A stretch of 64,000 nt of DNA, from NCBI GenBank assembly GCA_963514095.1, contig OY741266.1, positions 5,044,522 through 5,108,521 on the forward strand, read 5' to 3'. Both the position numbers and the translations under genes were made by a program. Position 1 is the stretch's first letter. Every line of letters begins with the position of its first letter. Under the pieces are notes generated by a model, which did no database searches, was not told the origin of the DNA, and was given only the letters and a program-made list of their open reading frames with translations. Shown here in pieces: positions 1 through 11,600 of the stretch. The stretch comes from Eutrigla gurnardus. Lineage: Eukaryota; Chordata; Actinopteri; Perciformes; Triglidae.

Positions 1-3000
1 CCCAGTGCCCTTTCAATGGGCAGTTTCTCTTTATCCAAGTCCATTTCTTTGAGATTGCTGGCTCTCTGCTTCTCAGGAATGCTCAGCAAAACCTCCCGGC
101 TATTACTGACCCACTTAGCTAAGGAGAAGCCTCCCTGATAGCAGATGTCTTTGAGGTCTCTGATAAGCTCAACAGCTTGGTCCACTGTAGCCACCGATTT
201 AAGACAATCATCAACATAGAAGTTACGTTGGACTGTTTCGGTCACCTCTTTGCCATACTTGTAGATGTTGTCGTCAGCCGTCTGTTTCAAAGCAAAGTTG
301 GCAATGCTAGGCGAAGAAACCGCTCCAAAGAGATGGACCTTCATCCTGTAGGCTTCCAAAGGTTTGGTAGTATCACCGCCAGGCCACCACAGAAATCTGA
401 GGAAGTCCCTGTCTTTGTCAGGAACATACACCTGATAAAACATCGCCTCAATATCTGCCATAAAAGCAACTGGCTCTTGGCGAAACCTGAGCAAAACTCC
501 AATCAGAGTATTTGCCAGGTCTGGACCTTGGAGGAGTTCCTTGTTCAGAGAGGTACTTTTGTATGATGCGGCACAGTCAAACACCACTCTAAGTTTACCC
601 TTTTGACGATGGTAAACCCCGTGATGAGGTATGTACCATACCTGTCCATCCTTGCGTTTTAGCTGTTCGAGTGGCACTTTCTCCGCATAACCCTTTTTGA
701 GCACCTCCTCCATGAATTTTTTGTATTCCATAGCGTAATCTTCATCTCTCTTGAACCTCTTAAGAAGATTTAAGGTGCGCTCTTCTACCATTCCATAATT
801 GTCAGGCATGACTGTCTCCTTGTGGCGAAGAGGTAAGGGTAGATGATAGTGTCCATCCAGATGCTCAACTGATGTGGCGGCTATCTCCATGAATTTTCTG
901 TCCTCATCAGACATTTCCTTCTTCTCTTCACTTTCCTTTTCAGAGAAGTCTTGGTTATATTGTTTCATGAGAAGATCTTTTAGCTGATCAATGGCTATTC
1001 GATTGACCATAGCAACAGGTCCAGTTTCCACAGCACAAGAATTGAGTGGACCATTTACCACCCATCCAAACATCGTCTTGACTGCATATGGCCCGTTTTC
1101 TTGGCTGTTGATTATGTCCCATGGCTCCATTGCCTTAGGAACATTGACTCCAATAAGCAGCTCAATATCAGCGTTGATTTCTTTCAGTTGTATGCCGCTC
1201 AGATATGGCCATTTTCTCAGATCCTTTGAAGTGGGTATATTATCTTTTGAGACAGGTATCTTACTTTGTGTGTACACTTTTGACAAGTTGAGGTAAGCGC
1301 CGCCTTCCAAGTTGCCGACCTCTAATCCAGTTAGTTCGTAGCTCTTTACTGGTCTGTTCTGACCCATCGTTTTTAGGACAACTGTCGTCTTCCGTGATTT
1401 GGGATTCAGCTGCCTCATCAAATTTTCTGTACAGAATGTCGCAGAGCTGCCAGGGTCAAGGAACGCATAGGTTGAAATGAATTTATCTCCTTTATCAACC
1501 TTCACTCGAACTGGCACAATGGCTAATGCACAGTCTTTGCAAGTCCCCACTACTTCTCCAGCTGAAACCAGAGCACTGCTGATAGACGTATCCTTTGTAT
1601 CAGAAGTCTTTGGCTGAGGATTTTGTGTTGTCGCTTCTGGATAGTCTATATGCAGTATTGTGGGATGACTCCTGTTGCACTTTTGACATGTCAGCCTTCG
1701 TTTGCAATGTTTGCTCATATGCCCCCTTATCAAACATCCAAAACAGTGACCATTTGTTTTTAGAAAGTCAACTTTCTTCCTGTGTGGGTGAGCTTTGAAT
1801 TGTGTGCAGTCTGTTATCATATGTTGTCCTTTACAGAAAGTGCACAATACGGACACAGACCTGCCCCCTGGTGGCTGCAGTTTGAATGTGCAGTGTTGTG
1901 CTGTATCTGAGGGTGGTGAGGCACTGCTTTCCACATCAGTTGTCACAATAGTGGCAAAGCTGCTTCCCTTACTCTTAGGTGCCCGTATAGACACCATTTG
2001 GTTTCTTGGGACTGTTCTTTTATTGGGGAGTTGGTGGTCTTGAATGTCCCCAAACAACGGGTCCATAAGCATTTTTGCATGTCTTTCCATAAATTCCACA
2101 AGGTGCTGGAATCTGGCTCTCCTCTTTGATCTTTGTAGGACATCATAGGCCGCCCCTCGCCATCTTTCTCGCAGTTTATAAGGAAGCTTGAATACAATTG
2201 ATCTTATATTGCATGGAATATCAAGTTCATCCATGTAATGCAAATCCTGCATAGCATTAAGGCATCCCCTTAAATACATGGCATATGCCTGAAGTGCTCT
2301 CCCATCGTCAGCTTTTATTGATGTCCAGTTCAATGCCCTCTCCAAATAAGCACTTGATATTTTGATTTCATCCCCATAGTGCTCCTTTAATAATCGTTTG
2401 GCTTCTTCGTATCCTCTGTGTGATTCCATATGTAGACAGCTTTGGACAAGGCTTTTGGGCTGGCCTGAGGTGTATTGCTCCAGAAAGTAGAGCCTATCTT
2501 GGCTGCTACTTGTTTTGTCTTCAATCAGGTGCTTAAATGCTTGAATGAATGATTCGTATGTCAAGGGATCGCCACCAAATATTGGCACCTCCATTGTCGG
2601 CAGCATGGCTAATTTCTGTTGCATGATTATGAGTTCAGCAATGTCAGCCTGTTGTCTTTCCTTTAAGTTATCATGATGGCCAAGACTTTGGACTGAATCC
2701 TCAAAGCTGTGCGGTCTAGATGGTGAATAATGTTTCTTTGGGTCATGCTTCTGAGAACCATTTTGATTCAAAGGTTTCTCAACTTGGATGCCAACTTGAA
2801 TGTTTCCAACTGTTCTCTGAAGAGGTGTTTTAGGCACTGCACCCATATTCATAAACTCAATAGGTGACACCTCCGGATCCGTGAAGTCTATATTCCTTTG
2901 TTTACTTTCTTCAAGATATGCATTCATTCCGTCCTCTTGGGTTTCACTGTAAAGTTCAAGGGTTTGTAGCACTTTAACTTTAGCAGCCGATGCCGCAATT

Positions 3001-3542
3001 TCTGCATTCAGTTCCAAAGTCTCTATCTCTGCTTTTAATTTTGCTTCTTGCAGAATCAGTGCTTGTTTGTCCTTTAATGCAGCAGCTTTGGCCAGCAGGG
3101 CTGCATTTTCAGCAACTGCTTTTCTGGCTGCTGAGGAGGCTGAGGAGGAAGTTTTCGATCCCTTTGTCCTTTTAGACACATTGGAAATGCTGTCATGAGG
3201 CTCCACATTTGACTGTGCAACTTGTTCTCTCTTCCACGTTTCCACTTCTTTGAGCCAGTAGTCAAAATTAGTCATCCTGGGCTCATACCAATCCACTTGA
3301 TCCTCTTCTTTCTCCTCCTCTGATAAGAGCCTTTGCACAGACTCATGAACAGCACAGAATTCACCCACAGCTTCATGAAATGATTTCAAGCGCTCGTTAA
3401 CCTCATCAACACCTTCAGCATATGTCAGTAAAGCTTTTATTTCATTCATTTTCCTGGTGCATGCGCCCAGTCTCCCCTTGCGGGATGCTTTAAGTGTCTT
3501 TAACATCGCTTCGGCTTCATGTGCATTTTTTGGGGCGTCCAT
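1..3542 (-). CDS. BEL/Pao retrotransposon gag-protease-RT polyprotein (partial)
   Basis: A minus-strand frame opens at the ATG 3540-3542 and stays open for about 1,180 codons to the window edge, so its C-terminus (rest of RT, RNase H, integrase) is outside. In order I see a charged N-terminal coiled region, a gag-like segment, and a Cys/His knuckle cluster near residues 565-615, one knuckle being a canonical CX2CX4HX4C. A retropepsin-type active site reads DPGS rather than DTGS (1446-1457, residue about 696). The reverse transcriptase has the YVDD catalytic box at 207-218 (residue about 1108). DPGS/YVDD and the RT lead-in are typical of BEL/Pao (peptidase A17 family) elements. The frame is undamaged, which suggests a young insertion. 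The product makes and copies retrotransposon RNA in cytoplasmic particles; it is not a host gene. Confidence 0.93.
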   Translation of the reverse strand, partial: MDAPKNAHEAEAMLKTLKASRKGRLGACTRKMNEIKALLTYAEGVDEVNERLKSFHEAVGEFCAVHESVQRLLSEEEKEEDQVDWYEPRMTNFDYWLKEVETWKREQVAQSNVEPHDSISNVSKRTKGSKTSSSASSAARKAVAENAALLAKAAALKDKQALILQEAKLKAEIETLELNAEIAASAAKVKVLQTLELYSETQEDGMNAYLEESKQRNIDFTDPEVSPIEFMNMGAVPKTPLQRTVGNIQVGIQVEKPLNQNGSQKHDPKKHYSPSRPHSFEDSVQSLGHHDNLKERQQADIAELIIMQQKLAMLPTMEVPIFGGDPLTYESFIQAFKHLIEDKTSSSQDRLYFLEQYTSGQPKSLVQSCLHMESHRGYEEAKRLLKEHYGDEIKISSAYLERALNWTSIKADDGRALQAYAMYLRGCLNAMQDLHYMDELDIPCNIRSIVFKLPYKLRERWRGAAYDVLQRSKRRARFQHLVEFMERHAKMLMDPLFGDIQDHQLPNKRTVPRNQMVSIRAPKSKGSSFATIVTTDVESSASPPSDTAQHCTFKLQPPGGRSVSVLCTFCKGQHMITDCTQFKAHPHRKKVDFLKTNGHCFGCLIRGHMSKHCKRRLTCQKCNRSHPTILHIDYPEATTQNPQPKTSDTKDTSISSALVSAGEVVGTCKDCALAIVPVRVKVDKGDKFISTYAFLDPGSSATFCTENLMRQLNPKSRKTTVVLKTMGQNRPVKSYELTGLEVGNLEGGAYLNLSKVYTQSKIPVSKDNIPTSKDLRKWPYLSGIQLKEINADIELLIGVNVPKAMEPWDIINSQENGPYAVKTMFGWVVNGPLNSCAVETGPVAMVNRIAIDQLKDLLMKQYNQDFSEKESEEKKEMSDEDRKFMEIAATSVEHLDGHYHLPLPLRHKETVMPDNYGMVEERTLNLLKRFKRDEDYAMEYKKFMEEVLKKGYAEKVPLEQLKRKDGQVWYIPHHGVYHRQKGKLRVVFDCAASYKSTSLNKELLQGPDLANTLIGVLLRFRQEPVAFMADIEAMFYQVYVPDKDRDFLRFLWWPGGDTTKPLEAYRMKVHLFGAVSSPSIANFALKQTADDNIYKYGKEVTETVQRNFYVDDCLKSVATVDQAVELIRDLKDICYQGGFSLAKWVSNSREVLLSIPEKQRASNLKEMDLDKEKLPIERAL

Positions 3543-3932
3543 TTTATTTTCTTTGATTTGATTTTGTTTTATTTCATTTCGTTTCCGATCTCATTTTGGT
3601 TTGCTGTATTTTATCCTTCTGTTTACGGAACTGCGCCCCTCCCGCGGGACACTCCTTTAATTATTTTCCATACATCTCATAACGCAGTTTGCAGCAGCAT
3701 CAGACACATCCAACAACTTCAGTTTGTTTCACAGACACTTTGCTTATCCTCCATTGAGCTCATCACCACTTTTATTGTTGCTCATCAAAACGTTTCCAGC
3801 AATCCAGCGCTGCACTTTATTTAATTCATCACTTTACTCACGACCGGTCCAGTTTCTCTCCTCCGGTGTGCCTGTGCAGCGGTGTATCCGTCCTGGGTTT
3901 CTGCTCGATCCAAGCGGAGTTTTTTGACTTAT
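3543..3932 (-). other. BEL/Pao 5' leader between LTR and ORF
   Basis: This stretch between the inferred LTR end and the polyprotein start should hold the primer-binding site and packaging leader. I could not match a TGG-starting primer site to a particular tRNA. Short ORFs here are not conserved. Confidence 0.5.
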
Positions 3933-4391
3933 TGTTGCGGCCTTTTTCCAATAAGCAGCCGCCACTGAGCGGGTTAAAAACACGCAGTCCAAACACAAAA
4001 GGCAGTCGCAGATCCAGAGTCACTTGATCCGATTTATTGATAACAAACAAAACACTTCGATCAGAATAAACTAGTAAAAATAAAACAATGGAAATAACTT
4101 TCTGCAATCTGCCCTGTGCAGTCAAAAAACTGTCCTGCTTCCCACTCTCACAACTCACAAGTGTCTGTTCATCTGTTCATCCCTCCACAGGTGTCATTAA
4201 TCAACTCAAATCACTGCAGGCAGCAGCTCTGACACAAGAGAGGAGGGGGGAGGAGAAGCCCAAACAAAATACTCTTCTGACCTCATATCAGTCCATATAA
4301 TAACGCAGTATATCTAAAAGCAAAGTAATAAACAAAGTATATTTTAGATTTAGCAACTAAATTTAAACCCAGATTCATTTTGGCCCTAACA
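3933..4391 (-). repeat. 5' LTR of the BEL/Pao element
   Basis: Read on the minus strand the segment starts TGTTAGGGCC and ends GGCCGCAACA, giving the TG...CA ends expected of an LTR with imperfect 10-bp terminal inverted repeats. An AATAAA signal in the same orientation lies at 4033-4038. The partner LTR is outside the window, so the boundaries are inferred from these ends and from position upstream of the gag start. Confidence 0.6.
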
Positions 4392-4879
4392 GTATTCACT
4401 TGCAGAATATTACACAGCAATTTATACAGAAATATTTTATGTATAAAATTAATTTACAATGCATGCTTTAAACCTTTTAGTCCCCATGTTCTATGGGCCC
4501 AGAAACATGGAAGGTAATATTCACAGGAAATAATAAAAAAAGCTACATTTTACAGTTCATCAGCTGTTCTGTACTCTGATAAAAAAAAGGTCTCTTAATG
4601 TCAAGATGAAATGAAAAACAATAAATCACACAATAAATCACCATCATATTGGGCACCTATTTTACAATAATTGCAAAAACAAAACAAAAATAATGATATT
4701 TGTATATGAAAATCTAGTATTCCCTGTAAAACAAAATATGAAGTGGCTTATCTAAGCTAGTACTGAGCAGTCCTCCGTTATGCCACAGCTCTACATTCTA
4801 AGCCCGAACCCTTTTTAGTGGTCCAATCAAATGCAAATTAATTTCAATTCCTCTTGTAACTGGACATCACTCTTCGGGG
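4392..4879. other. AT-rich gene-free stretch
   Basis: AT-rich sequence with scattered A-runs between the LTR and a SINE. I see no coding exon, repeat unit or RNA gene in it. Confidence 0.4.
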
Positions 4880-5092
4880 GCGGATGTGGCTCAAAGGTAG
4901 AGCGAGTCGTCCTCCAATAAGAAGATTGGTGGTTCGAATCCCTCAAGTCCTCCTCAAGTCTGCATGCTGCGCCATCGGTGTGTGAATGTGAGTGTGTGAA
5001 CAGGTAAAAGTGACTGAATGTGAAGCACCTTGAGTAGCTAGCCAGCTAGAAAAGCGCTATATTAATGCAGGTCCATTCACCATTACTCTCAC
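4880..5092 (+). mobile_element. tRNA-derived SINE
   Basis: The head carries RNA polymerase III promoter boxes: an A-box-like TGGCTCAAAGGTAGAGC near 4890 and a perfect B box GGTTCGAATCC near 4932. The body ends with a LINE-like tail containing AAAGCGCTATATTAATGC and a CCATTCACC terminus. A decayed copy lies at 6961-7126, in the same orientation. It lies just downstream of the TRIM gene's stop codon. Confidence 0.8.
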
Positions 5093-5254
5093 TGGCAGTT
5101 TCACTGTGACGAATGCTGGGAACCACGCTGTTGCAATGAAGGAATGATAGGCAGATGTGATCAAATATGTTCCAGAGGTATGTTTGTGCATCTCAGTCTT
5201 CCTCCAACAAACATGGAAGCATGCGGAGGCGTTGCTCGGTAAAGATGTTGGCTT

Positions 5255-5623
5255 TCATTCTGTCATTGCAACAGGGCAAATGATTAGTGGAGCCTCATTC
5301 TGTCCTGATTTATTAGTACAGGGGCTGAAGAATGCATGAATGGTGCCAGAAAAAACACCTGTGAAGGTATAGATGAGCAATCTGGCCTCTACATTGTAGA
5401 AGGACACCACTCCCTTGTCGTAGTCCACGTAGATTCCAACCCGGGAGGGTCTGAGGCCGACCGTCAGGCTGGTTGAGGGCTCTGTGCGGAAGGAAAAGTC
5501 GGTCCGATCCCGCAGGCTGAGGAACCAGTAGCCATTGGCGGGGCTGACGGTGATTTTGCCCTTCCGAATGACGGACTGGCTTGCCACTCCCAGATCCCAG
5601 TCAGTCTTTCCTCCAACCTCCAC
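5255..5623 (-). CDS. TRIM last exon: SPRY part of B30.2
   Basis: The acceptor TTTTCTAG (5625-5624) opens a phase-0 exon of 122 codons to a stop at 5255. It begins VEVGGKTDWDLGVASQS, carries GYWFLSLRD, then RVGIYVDYDKGVVSFYNV (the LDYE-type motif), and ends APLIICPV plus four residues. These are the conserved SPRY beta strands. Length and end point are typical, with no sign of truncation. Confidence 0.92.
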   Translation of the reverse strand: MEVGGKTDWDLGVASQSVIRKGKITVSPANGYWFLSLRDRTDFSFRTEPSTSLTVGLRPSRVGIYVDYDKGVVSFYNVEARLLIYTFTGVFSGTIHAFFSPCTNKSGQNEAPLIICPVAMTE

Positions 5624-8600
5624 CTAGAAAAGGGCCAGTAAGAAATAGCTTGCTGTCTTTACACCTATTAGGGTAAGGTTGATAAACAATTTAAATTAAA
5701 CCAGTGCAGTGGCCATTCAAAACATAGCTGTTCAGAATGAGCTAAATGCTCGGCCCGAGGTGTTGAACCACTCATACAAACAGCTTCACTCAAGCCGCGG
5801 CAAACTATGTCAAACTGAGTCCGTTTGGTCCAGAAAAATGATTTTCCCTGGAACTATAATTGAGAGTGTCTTTTAAATGTATGGGAAGGTAGTTTTGAAA
5901 TACACACTGTTGACTGTTGTCAGGTACACATCTTTACATGGTGTCCCACCTACCTCCCAGTAATGGCGTCCTGAGCTGAAGCCCTGGCGAGCTAGCACAC
6001 ACACCACCCGGTCGAAGCGCTCAGGGTTGTCGGGTACGGGCTGATTGCGGTCCCCACAGTGCACCTGCTTCCCGTCTGCTGAGATGATGAGACGAGGATG
6101 GGCTGTGCTGGTGTCGAGATTGATGCTGGCTGAAAGGTTGAGAGAGAGTGTGACGGTTGGGGATTAAATTACCATAACATACCATACCATAAATAACAAT
6201 ACATGAGTTAAAATGAGGTGACGCGAAGTGTAAAGGCAGCAATGATTACCAGCATATTCTTGGACCCTCCTTGTCTCTGCAAAGAAAAGAGAATCTATTT
6301 CCTTTCTGTATTTTGCAGCTTTTTTATTGATCCATTGAATTCAACATCATCAGAAAAAGTTCAAGGTCATCAGAATCTTACTTGGGTTGGTCCTGGGCAC
6401 TGACTGGTCCGACAGGGATCGCTGGCCTAATTTGGAATAAAGAACATTTCTTTTATTCTACTGTTTGGATCTGATGTGAGCTCTAATCAGAAAGACATGA
6501 GACATATCAGAGCTTCTAGAACAAAAAACATGTGGACTATTTTTGGTCCTTTGCCCCAGTTAAAAGAATGAACAGTACAGGTGATATGTTTGTTTGTTAA
6601 ATCTTAGCAGGACTTTGCTTGACGATCCAGCTTTATTCTTGGTCTGAATGAAGACTTACAGGCTTTCGGAAGTCTCTTCATCTCTTCCTGAAATTGCGCC
6701 ATCATTTGATTGACGGTCCTGAGAACGGTCCCTGAGGTCAGCTCAGAGGACACAGAGATGCTGGACCAGTCCTTCGCTGGTGGAGGGCTGGACAGGGCAG
6801 GGAACGTCTGCAGAGGAAATGCCAAAGACAGATGTGACATCTGGTTTTAGGGATTGTCCTAAGATTATCTCCAAACCCCTCGATGTGCTGGGAGATAATG
6901 CACTGAGTTCTACTACAGTACTACAGCAAACAGACAGTAATAACAGTGAACGAGGGATGTTGGGACGGCTGTGGCTCCCAGGTAGAGCAGTCGTCCTCCA
7001 ATTGGAAGATCGGTATGTGATCAGTGTATGAATGTGTGTGAATGGGTGAATGTAGACTGAATGTAGTGTAAATGCACGTAGAAAAGGCTAGAAACGTGTG
7101 ATATAAAGGCAGGTCCATTTACCATTTAGTAATAACAGAAAAGTGGTCTAATAAAAACAGAGCAATGTCTACAAATGTGAAAACAAATATATATCTTACA
7201 AGCAAACACATTTTGTAGGTTTCTGCAAAGGAATGTTTTCATTCTCATGTGCTCATGTCCTGTTTCGTGCTGTGCATGTTAGTGTCTAAATCAATGTGTT
7301 GGTGGTGCATGTTTGTCCTTTATGCTGCTGTTTCTGTTTATCTTGCGTGTTTGTGCTTTATGCTGCTGTATATGTTTGTCCTGCTTGTTTGTGCTCTATG
7401 CTGCTGTATATGTGCTTTTATGTAGGTGTGTTTGTCCTGTTCTAGTCTGCTGCATAATGTCATAGGGCCCTAGTTTCATAGACCAGGCGCAGTCAGCACT
7501 CAGCGCACCTGCGCCACACCGACGGGGTGTGTCCTATGAAGGTATTATTGGTGCAAAAGGTTTGAGCACCTGTAACAGTGGAATTTGTAGTTGTGACAGT
7601 GATTGTGTATGTGTATCAGTAAATTTGAAGTCACAGACTCTATGAGTTGTGTACTTGTAGATTTTGTTTTCTCTCCACAAATACAACACAACACTTACAC
7701 ATTCACAAATTCTTAATTACAGGGGCACAAATCCTATTTTACAAGTCACAGATTAAAAAACTGACACACTCACATTTTTGCTCCTATTGTCATAGTATAT
7801 TTGGTGCAAAACATATTTGTGTACCTGTATCAGACAATGTGAAGTTGTGGACAAAATTTGAATGTGTGCAAATCAGAATGTGAACTTGTGCAATAAATGT
7901 TCAATGTATTTAAAATAATTTGCAACGACACAACACAACACAACACAAACACAAATCGAGAAGTACAACTGCGCAAATCTTCCCCACGAGTCGCAGATTC
8001 TGTTTCCTTCACCTACAAATCACAAATCCCACCTCCACTGAGATATGTGGAGCAAAACGATCTGTGCATTCAGTCTATGGTGCAAAAGGCGGGTGCTGAT
8101 CTGAGAGCGACTGATCCCACAGCCAATCAGAGGAGAGGGGCTTTTCCCCCACAGCCAATCAGAGGAGAGGGTGGATTCAGCACATGCTAAACTAACAGCA
8201 GCAGAGACAGCGATATAGGCAACTTTCAAGGTAGGTTGTATCTTTAACCACATTAATAAATAAACCCCAACGCGAAGCAGAGAAATTTAGCGTCCTGTCA
8301 CTTTTCCTCTGTTTTGGTAACCATCCTCCCGGCCGTGTGCATTTGTTTTCAATGAATATACGTATGTGTGTGTATTGTTGTAGTCTTATCTGTCAAACTG
8401 TAAGAGAGGAGAGCTGTGACCCCGGGTCAGACCGGCTCATGCAGGTTTCGTTTTCAGAAAACAGACGTGGAAGGAAAAGAGTCAGATTCATATAACTTAT
8501 ATGCTCTTTTACAAGATGATTCTTTCTAGGTTTAAAACATGGATCTATAAAAAAGACTAGTTAATATCTATGCTTGAAAGATCTCAACGTAGTAAAGTAA

Positions 8601-11600
8601 ATTACTCCTATTCTCCTCTGCCTTCTAGGAAAATGAAAACAAATGAAAACAAATGCACACGGCCGGGAGGATGGTTACCAAAACAGAAGAAAAGTGACAG
8701 GACGCTAAATTTCTCAGCTTCGCGTTGGGGTTTATTTATTAATGTGGTTAAAGATACAACCTACCTTGAAAGTTGCCTATATCGCTGTCTCTGCTGCTGT
8801 TAGTTTAGCATGTGCTGAATCCACCCTCTCCTCTGATTGGCTGTGGGGGAAAAGCCCCTCTCCTCTGATTGGCTGTGGGATCAGTCGCTCTCAGATCAGC
8901 ACCCGCCTTTTGCACCATAGACTGAATGCACAGATCGTTTTGCTCCACATATCTCAGTGGAGGTGGGATTTGTGATTTGTAGGTGAAGGAAACAGAATCT
9001 GCGACTCGTGGGGAAGATTTGCGCAGTTGTACTTCTCGATTTGTGTTTGTGTTGTGTTGTGTTGTGTCGTGGCAAATTATTTTACATACATTGAACATTT
9101 ATTGCACAAGTTCACATTCTGATTTGCACACATTCAAATTTTGTCCACAACTTCACATTGTCTGATACAGGTACACAAATATGTTTTGCACCAAATATAC
9201 TATAACAATAGGAGCAAAAATGTGAGTGTCAGTTTTTTAATCTGTGACTTGTAAAATAGGATTTGTGCCCCTGTAATTAAGAATTTGTGAATGTGTAAGT
9301 GTTGTGTTGTATTTGTGGAGAGAAAAAAAATCTACAAGTACACAACTCATAGAGTCTGTGACTTCAAATTTACTGATACACATACACAATCACTGTCACA
9401 ACTACAAATTCCACTGTTACAGGTGCTCAAACCTTTTGCACCAATAATACCTTCATACAGGCGATCCACCAAACTGCCAAACTGACGGTGTGCAAGGCTG
9501 CGCGGGTCGAAACTTGCATTACGCCGGCTCCGCCACCCTCCACCGCCCTGCGCTGCGCCACGAAACTAGGGCCCATAATGTCCACAGGGTATAATGTCTT
9601 ATGTATGCTGGGTGTTTAATGTATTATCTATTGCCTCTGTCTGTCAATTTGTTCTTACTATGTTGTTTTTTAATAATTGCTTATACATGCATTTTATCTC
9701 TGTAATTTTAGGTTTCCTTTTGAATATCTGGCCAGGGACTACAGATGCAAACTAGCCTCTTTGGCTAACTCTGGCTCACCTACACCTCACCTTGGCTGTT
9801 GATTAGTGTGCAATGTCCCTGAAATCAATAAATTAAATAAATAAACATTCATTTGGATTATGTGACATAATATAGAAAGTTAATGAAAGTTATGTGGTCT
9901 AATAACGACTTTCACAAGCCAGGAAGTCCACTAGGGGGAGATGTGGGACGATGGATGGGTCAAATAGACACAGGACTTTCTCCAAGGAAACCACTGTTTG
10001 TGTCCAGTTTGAAACCAACAATTAAATGTTGTCTTAATGTGTGTTACGTAACATTGTTAAGCTTGTTACCTGACATTATGTTAAGGGTGGTTGTTATTTA
10101 TATATGCTAGTTTCATTGCTGCGGTAGGTTGCGTTGTAGCGTTGGGTTGTAGCATTATATTGTAGTGTTGTAGCTTTATGTTGTTCCTGCACGTTGTTGC
10201 TTGACATAGTTGCGTTGCGTTGTTTTGCTACGTTGTTTTGATATGAAATGCATTTTTGGTTCAGAAACATTGATATTAATCTTATCAGTAATATACAAAA
10301 GCAAACAATGCCACTTCTATATAATTAAGCCAAGCATTCAACCATTATGTGTATTATCATATTTGGTAAGGAGTCGGGTAACTACATTAGATATATAATA
10401 CACAAGTGTTCTGCTTCTGTTGTTTTGACCAGGGTGTCACCTTAACTGTTCAGCGACAATGTAGGCAATAAAAAAACATTAGTCGAGAGGGAAAAAGTGG
10501 GGAAATGAATGTATTACATTTTGTATGTAGGACAATATGTGAGCAGGCCTATTTGACTGGTGAACAGAATGAGGAATTAGCTGCACTTGAAAACATACCT
10601 GGAGAAGCTCCACAAGAATGTGATTTTGGTATGGAAATATTTCATGTTTCACTTTTACAAGGGAAAAATGTCAAGAATCAGGACAGTCTGGTGCTTGGAT
10701 CGATAGTTTCTTGGTTAAAGTCTTGTCATATATTCACCAGGAGGAGGAGTTTATTTTGAAGCAGTAACTACAGTCAAAACATGTCAAAGTATTAAATGAC
10801 ATTAGAATCAACAGCGATTCGAACAAGCTGTCTGTTCTGGTTCTCCTCGACCCTAGCGCAGCCTTTGATACAGTCGACCATAACATCCTTTTAAACAGAT
10901 TGGAAAACTGGGTTGGCCTCTCGGGGATGGTCTTACAATGGTTCAGGTCATATCTGACTGGGCGTGACTTCTCTGTGACCCTTATCCTCAGACAAAAACG
11001 ATATAACCTGCGGAGTCCCACAAGGTTCCATTTTAGGTTCTGTTCTGTTCACTATTTACATGTTACCACTTGGCAAAATCATTAGAAACCACAACATCAA
11101 TTTCCATAGCTATGCAGACGACACGCAATTATACATCGCTGTATCGCCACACAACCTCAGTCCTATTAACAACTTAGTTCATTGGTTAGCAGCAATAAAT
11201 ACCTGGATGACTAACAATTTTTTACAACTCAATCAGGATAAGACCGAAATAAAAACATTTGGCCCTAAAACCTAGAGAGATTACCTGGCTCAGCACTTAC
11301 ATTCACTGGCACACCAAACAAAAGACCAAGTAAAAAATCTGGGAATAACCTTAGATTCCAACCTCAACTTTGAGGCTCACATCAAAAACATTACAAAAAC
11401 GTCCTTTTATCATCTCAGAAACATCGCCAAAGTCAGACCTTTCCTGAATCAAGCTGACACAGAAAAACGAATCCATGCTTTTATTACTTCAAGACTCGAT
11501 TACTGTAATGCCCTTCTGTCTGGTCTTCCCAAAAAAACACTAGGCCGCTTACAACTGGTCCAGAACTCTGCAGCCCGAGTACTGACGAAGACCAGACAGA

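Noticed and set aside
4880..4960. Stand-alone tRNA gene with a perfect B box
   Set aside because: No closing acceptor stem, and the sequence runs on into a LINE-like tail shared with another copy, so it is a SINE.
7897..9098. Identical 97-codon ORFs on opposite strands
   Set aside because: The same sequence in the two arms of the foldback repeat. No known domain, and a frame shared by both arms is expected from the duplication.
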